NCBI GenBank assembly: GCA_036562565.1
Contig: DATCJY010000073.1
Coordinates: 1 to 22,447 of the forward strand
Length of the DNA stretch: 22,447 bases
Direction of reading: 5' to 3'
Source: DATCJY01 sp036562565
GTDB taxonomy: Bacteria; Bacteroidota; Bacteroidia; Flavobacteriales_D; Sanyastnellaceae
In this document: piece by piece, positions 16,271 to 22,447 of the stretch
Layout of the letters: each line of letters starts with the position of its first letter
Position numbering within the stretch: the stretch's first letter is position 1
Notes under the pieces: model-generated
Databases searched by the model: none
Told to the model about the DNA's origin: nothing
Seen by the model: the letters and a program-made list of their open reading frames with translations, nothing else
Program-made: the position numbers and the translations under genes

Positions 16271-17713
16271 GTGAAGAAGCTGTCCATCCTTCTGCTGAAG
16301 ACATATGTAGGTCCCTTCCTGATCACCTTCATGGTGGCGATGTTCATTTTTGAAATGCAATTCATTTGGGTTTATCTCGATGACCTCATGGGAAAAGGAC
16401 TGGACACTTGGGTTATCATCAAGCTTCTCTTCTTTGCCTCGGCTCGTGTGGTGAATATGGCTTTGCCGCTCGCCATTCTCATGAGTAGCATCATGACCAT
16501 GGGGAGCCTGGCGGAAAACAACGAAATGACAGCCATGAAAAGCGCAGGAATTTCACTCGTGCGAATCATGCGACCTTTGATTATTTTCCACATCGTCCTT
16601 TCATTGATGGCTTTCTTTTTTGCCAATAACATTTGGCCCATTGCCAACTTGAAAACACGCACATTGCTCTTCAGCATCATGAAACAAAAGCCTTCATTGA
16701 ACCTCACCAATGGTGTGTTTTACAATGGTATTGAAGGCATCTCCATCCGTGCTGCAAAAAACAATGCCAATTCGGGCGAACTCAAAGATGTACTCATCTA
16801 TGACCACCGCGGTGGTGAAAAGAACAACCGCACTGTAATTCGTGCTAAAGAAGGCCTCATGGAACAAACGCCTGACAAGCGCTACTTGATTCTGACTTTG
16901 CTCGATGGATACAGCTACGAAGAACAACGGAACTCGAACAATAATGCTCCGACCTATACACACATCCGCAACACATTTGAAAAGTCGGTAATCCGCATGG
17001 ACTTGAGTAGTCTTGCTTTCACTGCTGACAATGAAGAGACGATGAAAAACCCTGCTGAAATGATGACCATCATTCAGCTCAACAGCGCCATTGACAGCCT
17101 CAAACGCTCCATGGATACTACGCGATACAAATTCGCTGATGCCAATATTCGCATGACACTGAACCGCCTGGACACTTCAGCGGTGGCAATCAATAAACGT
17201 GTTGAAATTCCGATATCGCTTTACGATGGGTTGAGCAGAGAGGACCAACTCAAAGCCATTGCTCATGCCAAAGAAAGCACCCGCAGACTGAGAGAAACCA
17301 CCGAACGACAAAAAGAAGAATTGGAAGCACGATTGAAATACTACAACCGTCACAAGATTGAATGGCACAGAAAATTCTTCTTAGCCGTTGTATGCTTCGT
17401 GCTGTTCTTCATCGGTGCGCCACTTGGGGCTATCATCCGCAAAGGAGGAATCGGTCTACCGACTTTGATTGCCCTGGCCTTCTTTATCATCTACCAACTC
17501 CTCACAATGGTGGGAGAAAACTTGGCGAAAAAAGGATTTATAGAACCATGGATTGGCATGTGGATGAGTACATTGGTGTTATTGCCTATCAGTATTTGGC
17601 TAACCTACAAAGCCACAAAAGAAGCGGCTCTGCTCGACCCGGATCGCTACAAGAAATTTTTTCAAAACATCCTTTCCTACTTTAATCCTAAAAGTAAAAA
17701 GTTAGTAGCATGA
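16271..17713 (+). CDS. LptF/LptG-family LPS-export permease
   Basis: Inner-membrane subunit of the Lpt ABC transporter that, with the LptB ATPase, pulls LPS from the membrane and passes it to the periplasmic bridge. With the GTG start the protein has 480 residues. Three N-terminal membrane helices (about 14-36, 58-78, 100-122) carry the family pattern MALPLAILMSSIMTMGSLAENNEM with AMKSAGISL; a periplasmic beta-jellyroll follows (about 145-255), then a charged, coiled-coil-like stretch (about 262-365) and three C-terminal helices (about 369-389, 396-414, 426-447). E. coli LptF and LptG are near 360 residues, so about 110 extra residues sit before helix 4. The frame opens at TTG 16256, but GTG 16271 yields VKKLSILLLKTYVGPF, the conserved N terminus. 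It leads an operon with two glycosyltransferases. LptF versus LptG cannot be told apart here. Confidence 0.9.
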   Translation: MKKLSILLLKTYVGPFLITFMVAMFIFEMQFIWVYLDDLMGKGLDTWVIIKLLFFASARVVNMALPLAILMSSIMTMGSLAENNEMTAMKSAGISLVRIMRPLIIFHIVLSLMAFFFANNIWPIANLKTRTLLFSIMKQKPSLNLTNGVFYNGIEGISIRAAKNNANSGELKDVLIYDHRGGEKNNRTVIRAKEGLMEQTPDKRYLILTLLDGYSYEEQRNSNNNAPTYTHIRNTFEKSVIRMDLSSLAFTADNEETMKNPAEMMTIIQLNSAIDSLKRSMDTTRYKFADANIRMTLNRLDTSAVAINKRVEIPISLYDGLSREDQLKAIAHAKESTRRLRETTERQKEELEARLKYYNRHKIEWHRKFFLAVVCFVLFFIGAPLGAIIRKGGIGLPTLIALAFFIIYQLLTMVGENLAKKGFIEPWIGMWMSTLVLLPISIWLTYKATKEAALLDPDRYKKFFQNILSYFNPKSKKLVA

Positions 17714-18912
17714 AGATTTTACAACTATGTCTCAAGCCTCCTTTGCCTGCCAAAGATGGTGGTTGCATAGCCATGAATAATATAACACAAGGGCTATTAG
17801 CGGCCGGACATTCGGTTAAAATCCTGACCATATTCACTCAGAAACACGACTTCGACCCCGATTCACTTCCAAAAGAATACTTGGACCAAACCGGTATTGA
17901 AGGTGTATATATCGACACCACACTAAACGCTGTGGATGCATTTGCCAACCTGATGACTGCCGACTCCTACAACATCAGTCGCTTTTTCAGTACTGATTAT
18001 GATATCAAGCTCGCTAACCTGTTAAGGAGAGAAAAGTTTGACATCATACACCTCGAGAGTTTGTTCATGACTCCCTACATCGGAACTATTCACAGATATG
18101 GTCAGCGCACACCTGTCGTGTTGCGTTCGCACAACTTGGAATATGTCATCTGGGAAAAGATAGCACAAGGTACCAAGAGCATTATCAAGCGCACTTACCT
18201 CAATTATCTGGCTAAAAAACTCCGTGAATACGAATTGCGATTGCTCAATGAAGTAGGTGGCATAGCGGCCATCAGTGAAGAAGACCGCAAACGTTTCATT
18301 GCACACGGTGTGACCAGAAAAATCGTGACCATTCCCTTTGGACTTGACCTCGCGCAATATTCACAACCCGCACCCAAAGAGCCCGAGCTCGCCCTGTTTC
18401 ATCTTGGCGCCATGGACTGGGGCCCCAACTTGGAAGGCATACAATGGTTCCTCAGCAATATATGGCCTCGCATTCACGAGCGCTTCCCACAGCTAAAGCT
18501 TTATCTGGCAGGCAGAAACATGGACAAGAATGCATTTGAAGGTAACCACCCCAATGTGGAGTTCATCGGTGAAGTTGATAATGCAATCGCGTTCATTCAA
18601 TCCAAAGCCATTATGGTTGTGCCATTGTTGAGCGGTGGAGGAATTCGTGTCAAAATCATTGAGGGCTTGGCACTTGGCAGAGCAATTGTGAGCACTACTC
18701 TAGGGGCTGAAGGCATCAACTGTACTCATGGCAAGAACATCCTGCTGGCTGATACAACCGAACAATGGGTGGAGTGCATCGGTAAACTGATGGATGAGCA
18801 ATACCGCAAACAATTGAGCGATGCCGGACGCAAACATGCCGAAGAACACTTCGACAATAAAGTAATTACTCAAAACCTCATTGCATTCTATAACGAACTG
18901 ATTCAAAAATGA
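17710..18912 (+). CDS. GT4-type glycosyltransferase (first of two)
   Basis: GT-B-fold retaining glycosyltransferase of 400 residues that moves a sugar from a nucleotide donor onto a surface-glycan acceptor at the cytoplasmic membrane. The N-terminal half opens with MKILQLCLKPPLPAKDGGCIAM, whose Gly-Gly loop binds acceptor or phosphate, and contains HLESLFMTPYI (114-124) and LRSHNLEY (138-145). The C-terminal donor domain has FHLGAMDWGPNLEGIQWFL (230-248), FIGEVDN (285-291) and the nucleotide-sugar segment LLSGGGIRVKIIEGLALGRAIVST (306-329), with the EX7E-like glutamate at 318. Donor and acceptor cannot be read from sequence. It starts at the ATGA overlapping the lptF/lptG stop and ends in another ATGA overlap with the next transferase, so the three are translationally coupled. 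Confidence 0.9.
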   Translation: MKILQLCLKPPLPAKDGGCIAMNNITQGLLAAGHSVKILTIFTQKHDFDPDSLPKEYLDQTGIEGVYIDTTLNAVDAFANLMTADSYNISRFFSTDYDIKLANLLRREKFDIIHLESLFMTPYIGTIHRYGQRTPVVLRSHNLEYVIWEKIAQGTKSIIKRTYLNYLAKKLREYELRLLNEVGGIAAISEEDRKRFIAHGVTRKIVTIPFGLDLAQYSQPAPKEPELALFHLGAMDWGPNLEGIQWFLSNIWPRIHERFPQLKLYLAGRNMDKNAFEGNHPNVEFIGEVDNAIAFIQSKAIMVVPLLSGGGIRVKIIEGLALGRAIVSTTLGAEGINCTHGKNILLADTTEQWVECIGKLMDEQYRKQLSDAGRKHAEEHFDNKVITQNLIAFYNELIQK

Positions 18913-20072
18913 AGATTTTCATGTTGGTGAGTCGTGTTCCGTGGCCTCTAGAAAAAGGCGACAAGCTGCGTGCATACCACCAATTGAAAGAACTCGTTAA
19001 GCATCATGAAGTCTATCTGTGTTGCCTCACCGACACAGTCATTAACCCCGATGCATTGAATGAGCTTCATAAGTTGACTCCACACGTTCAAGTTATTCGC
19101 TTAAACCGCCTTTTGATTGGTTTCAATCTGTTCATGGGATTGTTTGGCAAGAAACCATTTCAGGTAAGGTATTTCTACCAGCGCAGAGCGCACCGCAAAA
19201 TTTTGCGTGCCATTAAACAGTTTAATCCCGACCACATCTATTGCCAACTTATTCGTGCAGCTGAATATGTAAAGCATTTGCATGAGTACAAGAAAACGAT
19301 AGACTACATGGATGCGCTTAGTGCCGGACAGCGCAGACGCATCGATAAAGCCCCGGCTTGGTTCAGACCGTTTGTGAGAGAAGAAGCCAAACGCTTAACA
19401 GCGTATGAAAACCTCATCTTTGATTACTTCGATTATCACACCATTATCAGCGAGCAAGACCGACAGCTTATTTATCACGAAAAACGCAATCGCATTGCCA
19501 TTATTCCAAATGGTGTAAACCATGAATACTTCCAACCTCAAAAGGCTGAGATTAAATACGAGCTCATCTTTACAGGTAATATGAGCTATCCTCCCAATGT
19601 GGATTGCGCTCAACGCTTGGCAAAAGAAATCATGCCACTGGTGAGAGAACATTATCCATCAGTTAAGTTATTACTCGCGGGCGCCACCCCTACCCGCAGT
19701 GTGAGTGAACTTGCTAATGCGAACGTTGAGGTTTCAGGTTGGCTGGATGATATCCGTACGGCTTACAATTCAGCATCCATTTTTGTGGCTCCCATGCGTA
19801 TAGGAAGCGGCTTGCAAAACAAGCTCCTGGAGGCAATGAGCATGAATCTTCCCTGCGTCACCACATCACTCGCTGCACGTCCGATGGAGGCAACTCCTGA
19901 CGAACACCTCCTGGTAGGTGAAAGCAATGAGGACTTAGCTCGCCATATTATTACACTGATAGAACAAAAAGAGTATGCAAAAAAAATTGCCGCACAAGGA
20001 CGGCAATTTGTATTGGATAAATTCAATTGGAACAAAACGGTTCAATCACTCATTGAACTCATTTCCCACTAA
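18909..20072 (+). CDS. GT4-type glycosyltransferase (second of two, Stp1-like)
   Basis: A 387-residue GT-B glycosyltransferase. The N terminus MLVSRVPWPLEKGDKLRAYHQ (5-25) resembles the sugar transferases of exopolysaccharide loci of the Stp1/TIGR03087 type. The C-terminal half has FTGNMSYPPNVDCAQRLAKE (221-240), LLLAGATP, VSGWLDDIRTAYNSASIFVAP (275-295) and the donor segment RIGSGLQNKLLEAMSMNLPCVTTS (297-320), with the conserved glutamate at 308. It shares the overall plan of its upstream partner but only modest identity, so an old duplication or independent recruitment are both possible. Coupled to the preceding gene by ATGA. It stops 3 bp before the 3' end of the convergent peptidase gene, and its C-terminal codons (AKKIAAQGRQF) contain that peptidase's likely terminator. 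Confidence 0.9.
   Translation: MKIFMLVSRVPWPLEKGDKLRAYHQLKELVKHHEVYLCCLTDTVINPDALNELHKLTPHVQVIRLNRLLIGFNLFMGLFGKKPFQVRYFYQRRAHRKILRAIKQFNPDHIYCQLIRAAEYVKHLHEYKKTIDYMDALSAGQRRRIDKAPAWFRPFVREEAKRLTAYENLIFDYFDYHTIISEQDRQLIYHEKRNRIAIIPNGVNHEYFQPQKAEIKYELIFTGNMSYPPNVDCAQRLAKEIMPLVREHYPSVKLLLAGATPTRSVSELANANVEVSGWLDDIRTAYNSASIFVAPMRIGSGLQNKLLEAMSMNLPCVTTSLAARPMEATPDEHLLVGESNEDLARHIITLIEQKEYAKKIAAQGRQFVLDKFNWNKTVQSLIELISH
19979..20009 (-). terminator. Intrinsic terminator of the papain-like peptidase gene, inside the glycosyltransferase gene
   Basis: On the minus strand AAATTGCCG and CGGCAATTT form a perfect 9-bp stem around the 8-nt loop TCCTTGTG; the final TTT of the stem continues into a total of T8. 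The structure begins 66 nt past the stop of the minus-strand peptidase gene (20076). The U-tract is on the minus-strand side only, so it serves the peptidase transcript and not the glycosyltransferase whose coding sequence it occupies. Confidence 0.85.
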
Positions 20073-20075
20073 GTT

Positions 20076-21644
20076 CTATTTCGTCACTTCTATGACTGCG
20101 GCCGCCATGTCGGTATTGCGCCAATCAGCCACCAATGAGATTTGATTTCCGCCTTGCATTTGCACTTGATGGTTGGAAACAAGTGACGCAATCTTTTCAG
20201 CATAATTGTTACCGCGAGCACTATTCAGTTTTGATTTGAATGCATCATAATCAAGCGGAGATTTTGTCACCACTACTGCAAAATAATCGGCATTCCCCAC
20301 ATCGTCAGGATACATAGAGTAATCACGTGGAAATAAACGCTGCCCTTTAATACCACAATAAGGTGAGTGTTTAGCAGTATATGGGAACAAGGTTGATGTA
20401 GATCCATCTGCCTCTTGTGCGAAGATGTAAACGTAACACTCAATATTATTTATGACTTCCAATTTAAACTCTTCTTCGGGTTTCATGTTGCGCGCAGTAC
20501 GAAATGTGTTGGCACCGGTTTGTTGCAAAGCAAAGTTGGTCCCGTTGCTATTAAGCACGATACCCAGTTTGGCTTCCAACACCGTAGTAACCGGAGCATT
20601 TGCATCTCCCATCGGGTAAATTCCATAAGCCTCTTTCACGAAGTATTCAAAGTCGTCATAGCTTACCCATGCGATGCCCTTTTTGCCCCAATCTTCACCC
20701 CAAGAGTTCATGATTTCAAAACCGCCCATATCCTGAGCGAATTTGTAATCATCATAACCGATTACCGTCATAGCATGTCCACCAAAACCACGCATGGCAT
20801 AATCAGAATCGGTGGGAATCCACAATTCCTTGCCCGCCATATTTTGCATAAAACTGCCACCCACCATCATACCAATCACAACAGGCGCGCCTTGTGCAAG
20901 ATTTTGCTTGATGGCAAGCATATTCACCTTATTGAGGTCCTCTCCATTGCGGCCACCGGTGAGACGCTGATATCCATCAATCTTATAATCGGCTGCCGTA
21001 CGCAATTGAATTGAATTCGGTTTGGTGCTGCAATCTTGGTCGTTGTATGGCATTTCTTTGAAAGGTACAAGACCTTTGCCTTTCATCACTTTCATTGCCT
21101 CTTGCAAATAACTTCCCTGACATCCTTCTAAGGCAATCTGATTATAGAGGAATGAAGGGGAGAAAGTGGTGCTATTCGGATCTACTCCTCTCTCACGCGC
21201 CTCCATAATTGTGCGCGCACCATATGCTGCAGCCCATGCTACACATGAACCCTGTTGTCCTTGATTAAGACGTGTGGGCGCATACTTCAATAGAGAAACC
21301 CGCTCGGGCAATGGATTTTTCTTATTGTCAGCAAGCGGCTCATAAATTTCAGTGGATGCATATCGCGCGGGGTCAAAGTTTGCACCCGTAGCAAATAAAC
21401 CTGAGAAGTTTTCGCTATTGGCATCCGTGAGCAAGGCGCTGCACCCTTTGCCTCCCCCCACAAAGAACACGACTGCAATGACAGCTATAAGTAAAAGCAG
21501 CTTCGGATTCTTTCCAAACAGACTCAGCAAAACGGGGAGCAAACCGGTAAGACCGCCTCCTCCTATACCTCCTCCGCCTCCTCCACTTTTGCTACGCGGA
21601 GTATAACTTCCTTGATTCTGGTCTTTTCTGATTTTAATAGCCAT
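20076..21644 (-). CDS. Membrane-anchored papain-family (C1) cysteine peptidase with DUF4384-like tail
   Basis: A 522-residue protein. The N terminus is basic and glycine-rich (SKSGGGGGGIGGGG, 18-31), followed by one membrane helix (about 48-64, LKLLLLIAVIAVVFFV-like), so the bulk should lie in the periplasm. The peptidase domain (about 110-345) has the full papain set: oxyanion Gln128 and nucleophile Cys134 (NQGQQGSCVAWAAAYG), His290 (GGHAMTVIGYDD) and Asn313 (MNSWGEDWG). There is no obvious removable propeptide, so control may be unlike that of papain. The C-terminal part (about 390-465: FKLEVINNIECYVYIFAQEADG, SMYPDDVGNADYFAVVVTKSP) fits DUF4384, a domain found fused to several peptidase types. 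Follows the NlpC/P60 gene at 28 bp; co-transcription is likely. Substrate unknown. Confidence 0.88.
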   Translation of the reverse strand: MAIKIRKDQNQGSYTPRSKSGGGGGGIGGGGLTGLLPVLLSLFGKNPKLLLLIAVIAVVFFVGGGKGCSALLTDANSENFSGLFATGANFDPARYASTEIYEPLADNKKNPLPERVSLLKYAPTRLNQGQQGSCVAWAAAYGARTIMEARERGVDPNSTTFSPSFLYNQIALEGCQGSYLQEAMKVMKGKGLVPFKEMPYNDQDCSTKPNSIQLRTAADYKIDGYQRLTGGRNGEDLNKVNMLAIKQNLAQGAPVVIGMMVGGSFMQNMAGKELWIPTDSDYAMRGFGGHAMTVIGYDDYKFAQDMGGFEIMNSWGEDWGKKGIAWVSYDDFEYFVKEAYGIYPMGDANAPVTTVLEAKLGIVLNSNGTNFALQQTGANTFRTARNMKPEEEFKLEVINNIECYVYIFAQEADGSTSTLFPYTAKHSPYCGIKGQRLFPRDYSMYPDDVGNADYFAVVVTKSPLDYDAFKSKLNSARGNNYAEKIASLVSNHQVQMQGGNQISLVADWRNTDMAAAVIEVTK

Positions 21645-21672
21645 AGTCTTCCAAATTATTAGTTTGTTTGAT

Positions 21673-22377
21673 TCAGATGCGTTTTATCAATCTTAATCGA
21701 TGAGAATAAGTTTTCATCTCACCATTATAAATACCCGAATGGTCCAAAGTATCGATACGCACCTTGCCACTGGCGTGTATTATATTGGTCTTGCCGTCTG
21801 CTTCTTTCAAGACAATGCCCACGTGAATTATCTTTCCTTCGGCATTATCAAAGAATGCGAGGTCACCCGTTTCACATTCTTCCACAAATGATATATGCTC
21901 ACCTAGTTCAGCTTGCTGGTAGGCATCACGCGGTAGTTTTTTTCCTGCTAATCTGAAAACAATTTGTGTAAAACCCGAGCAATCTATGCCCATGAAAGTA
22001 CGACCTCCCCAGAGATAAGGGGTGTCTAGGAACATCTTTGCATAATGCTGTAGTGAATGAGTCTCTTGACTTGATGAAAAAATTTCATCGGGCACAAATG
22101 CCCCTGCGGGCACAAACACCTCCCTTCCATTAAGAGAAACCGGTTTAATGATGTCGCGTAGGACTTGCGTGGGCTTCGAATCGGGAGCAGGGATGATTTG
22201 CTTCTTATCTACCCATCCTTCATAACCATCGTGTTCCAATTGTACTAGGTGCCATTTATCGTTTGACTCTAATACCCGCATGGTCTCACCATATAATACT
22301 TGATTGACCATTTCACTTCGGTCAGATGGTTCCCTTCTCATGGGAATTGCACTCAGCGGACAGATATATGTATTCAT
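21673..22377 (-). CDS. NlpC/P60 endopeptidase with N-terminal SH3-like domain
   Basis: A 234-residue cysteine peptidase of the C40 family that cleaves gamma-D-glutamyl-diamino acid bonds in peptidoglycan peptides. An SH3b-like region (about 1-62; CPLSAIPMRREPSDRSEMVNQVLYGE and WHLVQLEHDGYEGWV) precedes the catalytic domain (about 107-230) with YLWGGRTFMGIDCSGF (nucleophile Cys133), His185 in KIIHVGIVL and a third polar residue, likely His201. The arrangement matches YkfC-type enzymes. No signal peptide is visible, which suggests a cytoplasmic role in recycling murein peptides, as for YkfC. The frame extends to ATG 22413, but homologues begin at the MNTYIC-like segment, so 22377 is chosen. Upstream partner of the papain-like peptidase gene in a probable two-gene operon. 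Confidence 0.9.
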   Translation of the reverse strand: MNTYICPLSAIPMRREPSDRSEMVNQVLYGETMRVLESNDKWHLVQLEHDGYEGWVDKKQIIPAPDSKPTQVLRDIIKPVSLNGREVFVPAGAFVPDEIFSSSQETHSLQHYAKMFLDTPYLWGGRTFMGIDCSGFTQIVFRLAGKKLPRDAYQQAELGEHISFVEECETGDLAFFDNAEGKIIHVGIVLKEADGKTNIIHASGKVRIDTLDHSGIYNGEMKTYSHRLRLIKRI

Positions 22378-22447
22378 ATTCAAATGGAGCGGAAAAGCTT
22401 CTATTAACCGCATTCATGGGCAAAGAAAAGTAGTTCATCTACAGTTT

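Noticed and set aside
20163..20185. CACTTG / CAAGTG hairpin downstream of the second glycosyltransferase
   Set aside because: Only 6 bp with an 11-nt loop and no T-run; too weak to call a terminator of the plus-strand operon.
20415..21014. Open frame of 199 codons on the plus strand opposite the papain-like peptidase gene
   Set aside because: Antisense to an intact peptidase domain with all catalytic residues. The product has no recognisable motif and no promoter or start signal.
307..22413. Search for CRISPR repeats, insertion-sequence ends, tRNA genes and phage genes
   Set aside because: No regularly spaced repeats, transposase motifs, tRNA-like cloverleaf or phage proteins were recognised. 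The region looks like stable core chromosome.

Overview
The window is chromosomal DNA from a member of the Bacteroidota, most likely an environmental, gliding-type lineage (Flavobacteriales, Chitinophagales or similar) rather than a gut Bacteroides. Four things point there. Two secreted proteins end in C-terminal domains of the type IX secretion system (T9SS) type A class. One well-placed promoter matches the Bacteroidota pattern TTG-N17-TAnnTTTG. Almost all genes lack a Shine-Dalgarno sequence. Several families are typical of the phylum: SusC-like carboxypeptidase-regulatory domain, DUF4397-like modules, long LptF/LptG permease. I see no tRNA, rRNA, insertion sequence, CRISPR array or phage gene. 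Species assignment is not possible from the sequence alone.

Layout. 1-2351 (-): the disaggregase ClpB, cut off at its C-terminal end by the window edge. 2677-3189 (+): shikimate kinase. 3181-4827 (-): a sugar aminotransferase followed by a phosphoribosyltransferase, 6 bp apart. 4954-6971 (+): a small outer-membrane barrel protein and the Kdo transferase WaaA. 6978-8519 (-): a helical TPR-like protein. 8689-11830 (+): a T9SS-secreted M1 aminopeptidase and the queuosine-precursor transporter YhhQ. 11827-15992 (-): a large T9SS-secreted protein made of three A-B module pairs, an Ate/Bpt-like aminoacyl-tRNA-protein transferase and a small secreted regulatory-domain protein. 16271-20072 (+): an LptF/LptG-family LPS-export permease and two GT4-type glycosyltransferases, joined by ATGA overlaps. 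20076-22377 (-): a cytoplasmic-looking NlpC/P60 endopeptidase and a membrane-anchored papain-like peptidase with a DUF4384-like tail.

Together the genes mostly serve the cell envelope: Kdo transfer and LPS export, sugar amination and glycosyl transfer, peptidoglycan-peptide hydrolysis, and T9SS-secreted surface proteins. ClpB, the possible N-degron transferase and the two cysteine peptidases add a protein and peptide turnover theme.

No wholly new multi-gene system is evident. The strongest non-routine signal is in gene ends. The window has four convergent gene junctions, and all four are squeezed to between 6 bp of gap and 9 bp of overlap. At two of them a textbook intrinsic terminator for the minus-strand gene lies inside the coding sequence of the opposite, plus-strand gene (3109-3137 inside aroK; 19979-20009 inside the second glycosyltransferase). 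Other points worth a second look are the Ate/Bpt-like protein with a reduced cysteine motif, an extra C-terminal region and a T9 homopolymer in its coding sequence, the paired papain-fold peptidases, the module duplication in the T9SS protein, and an A8/C8 tract beside the aminopeptidase promoter.
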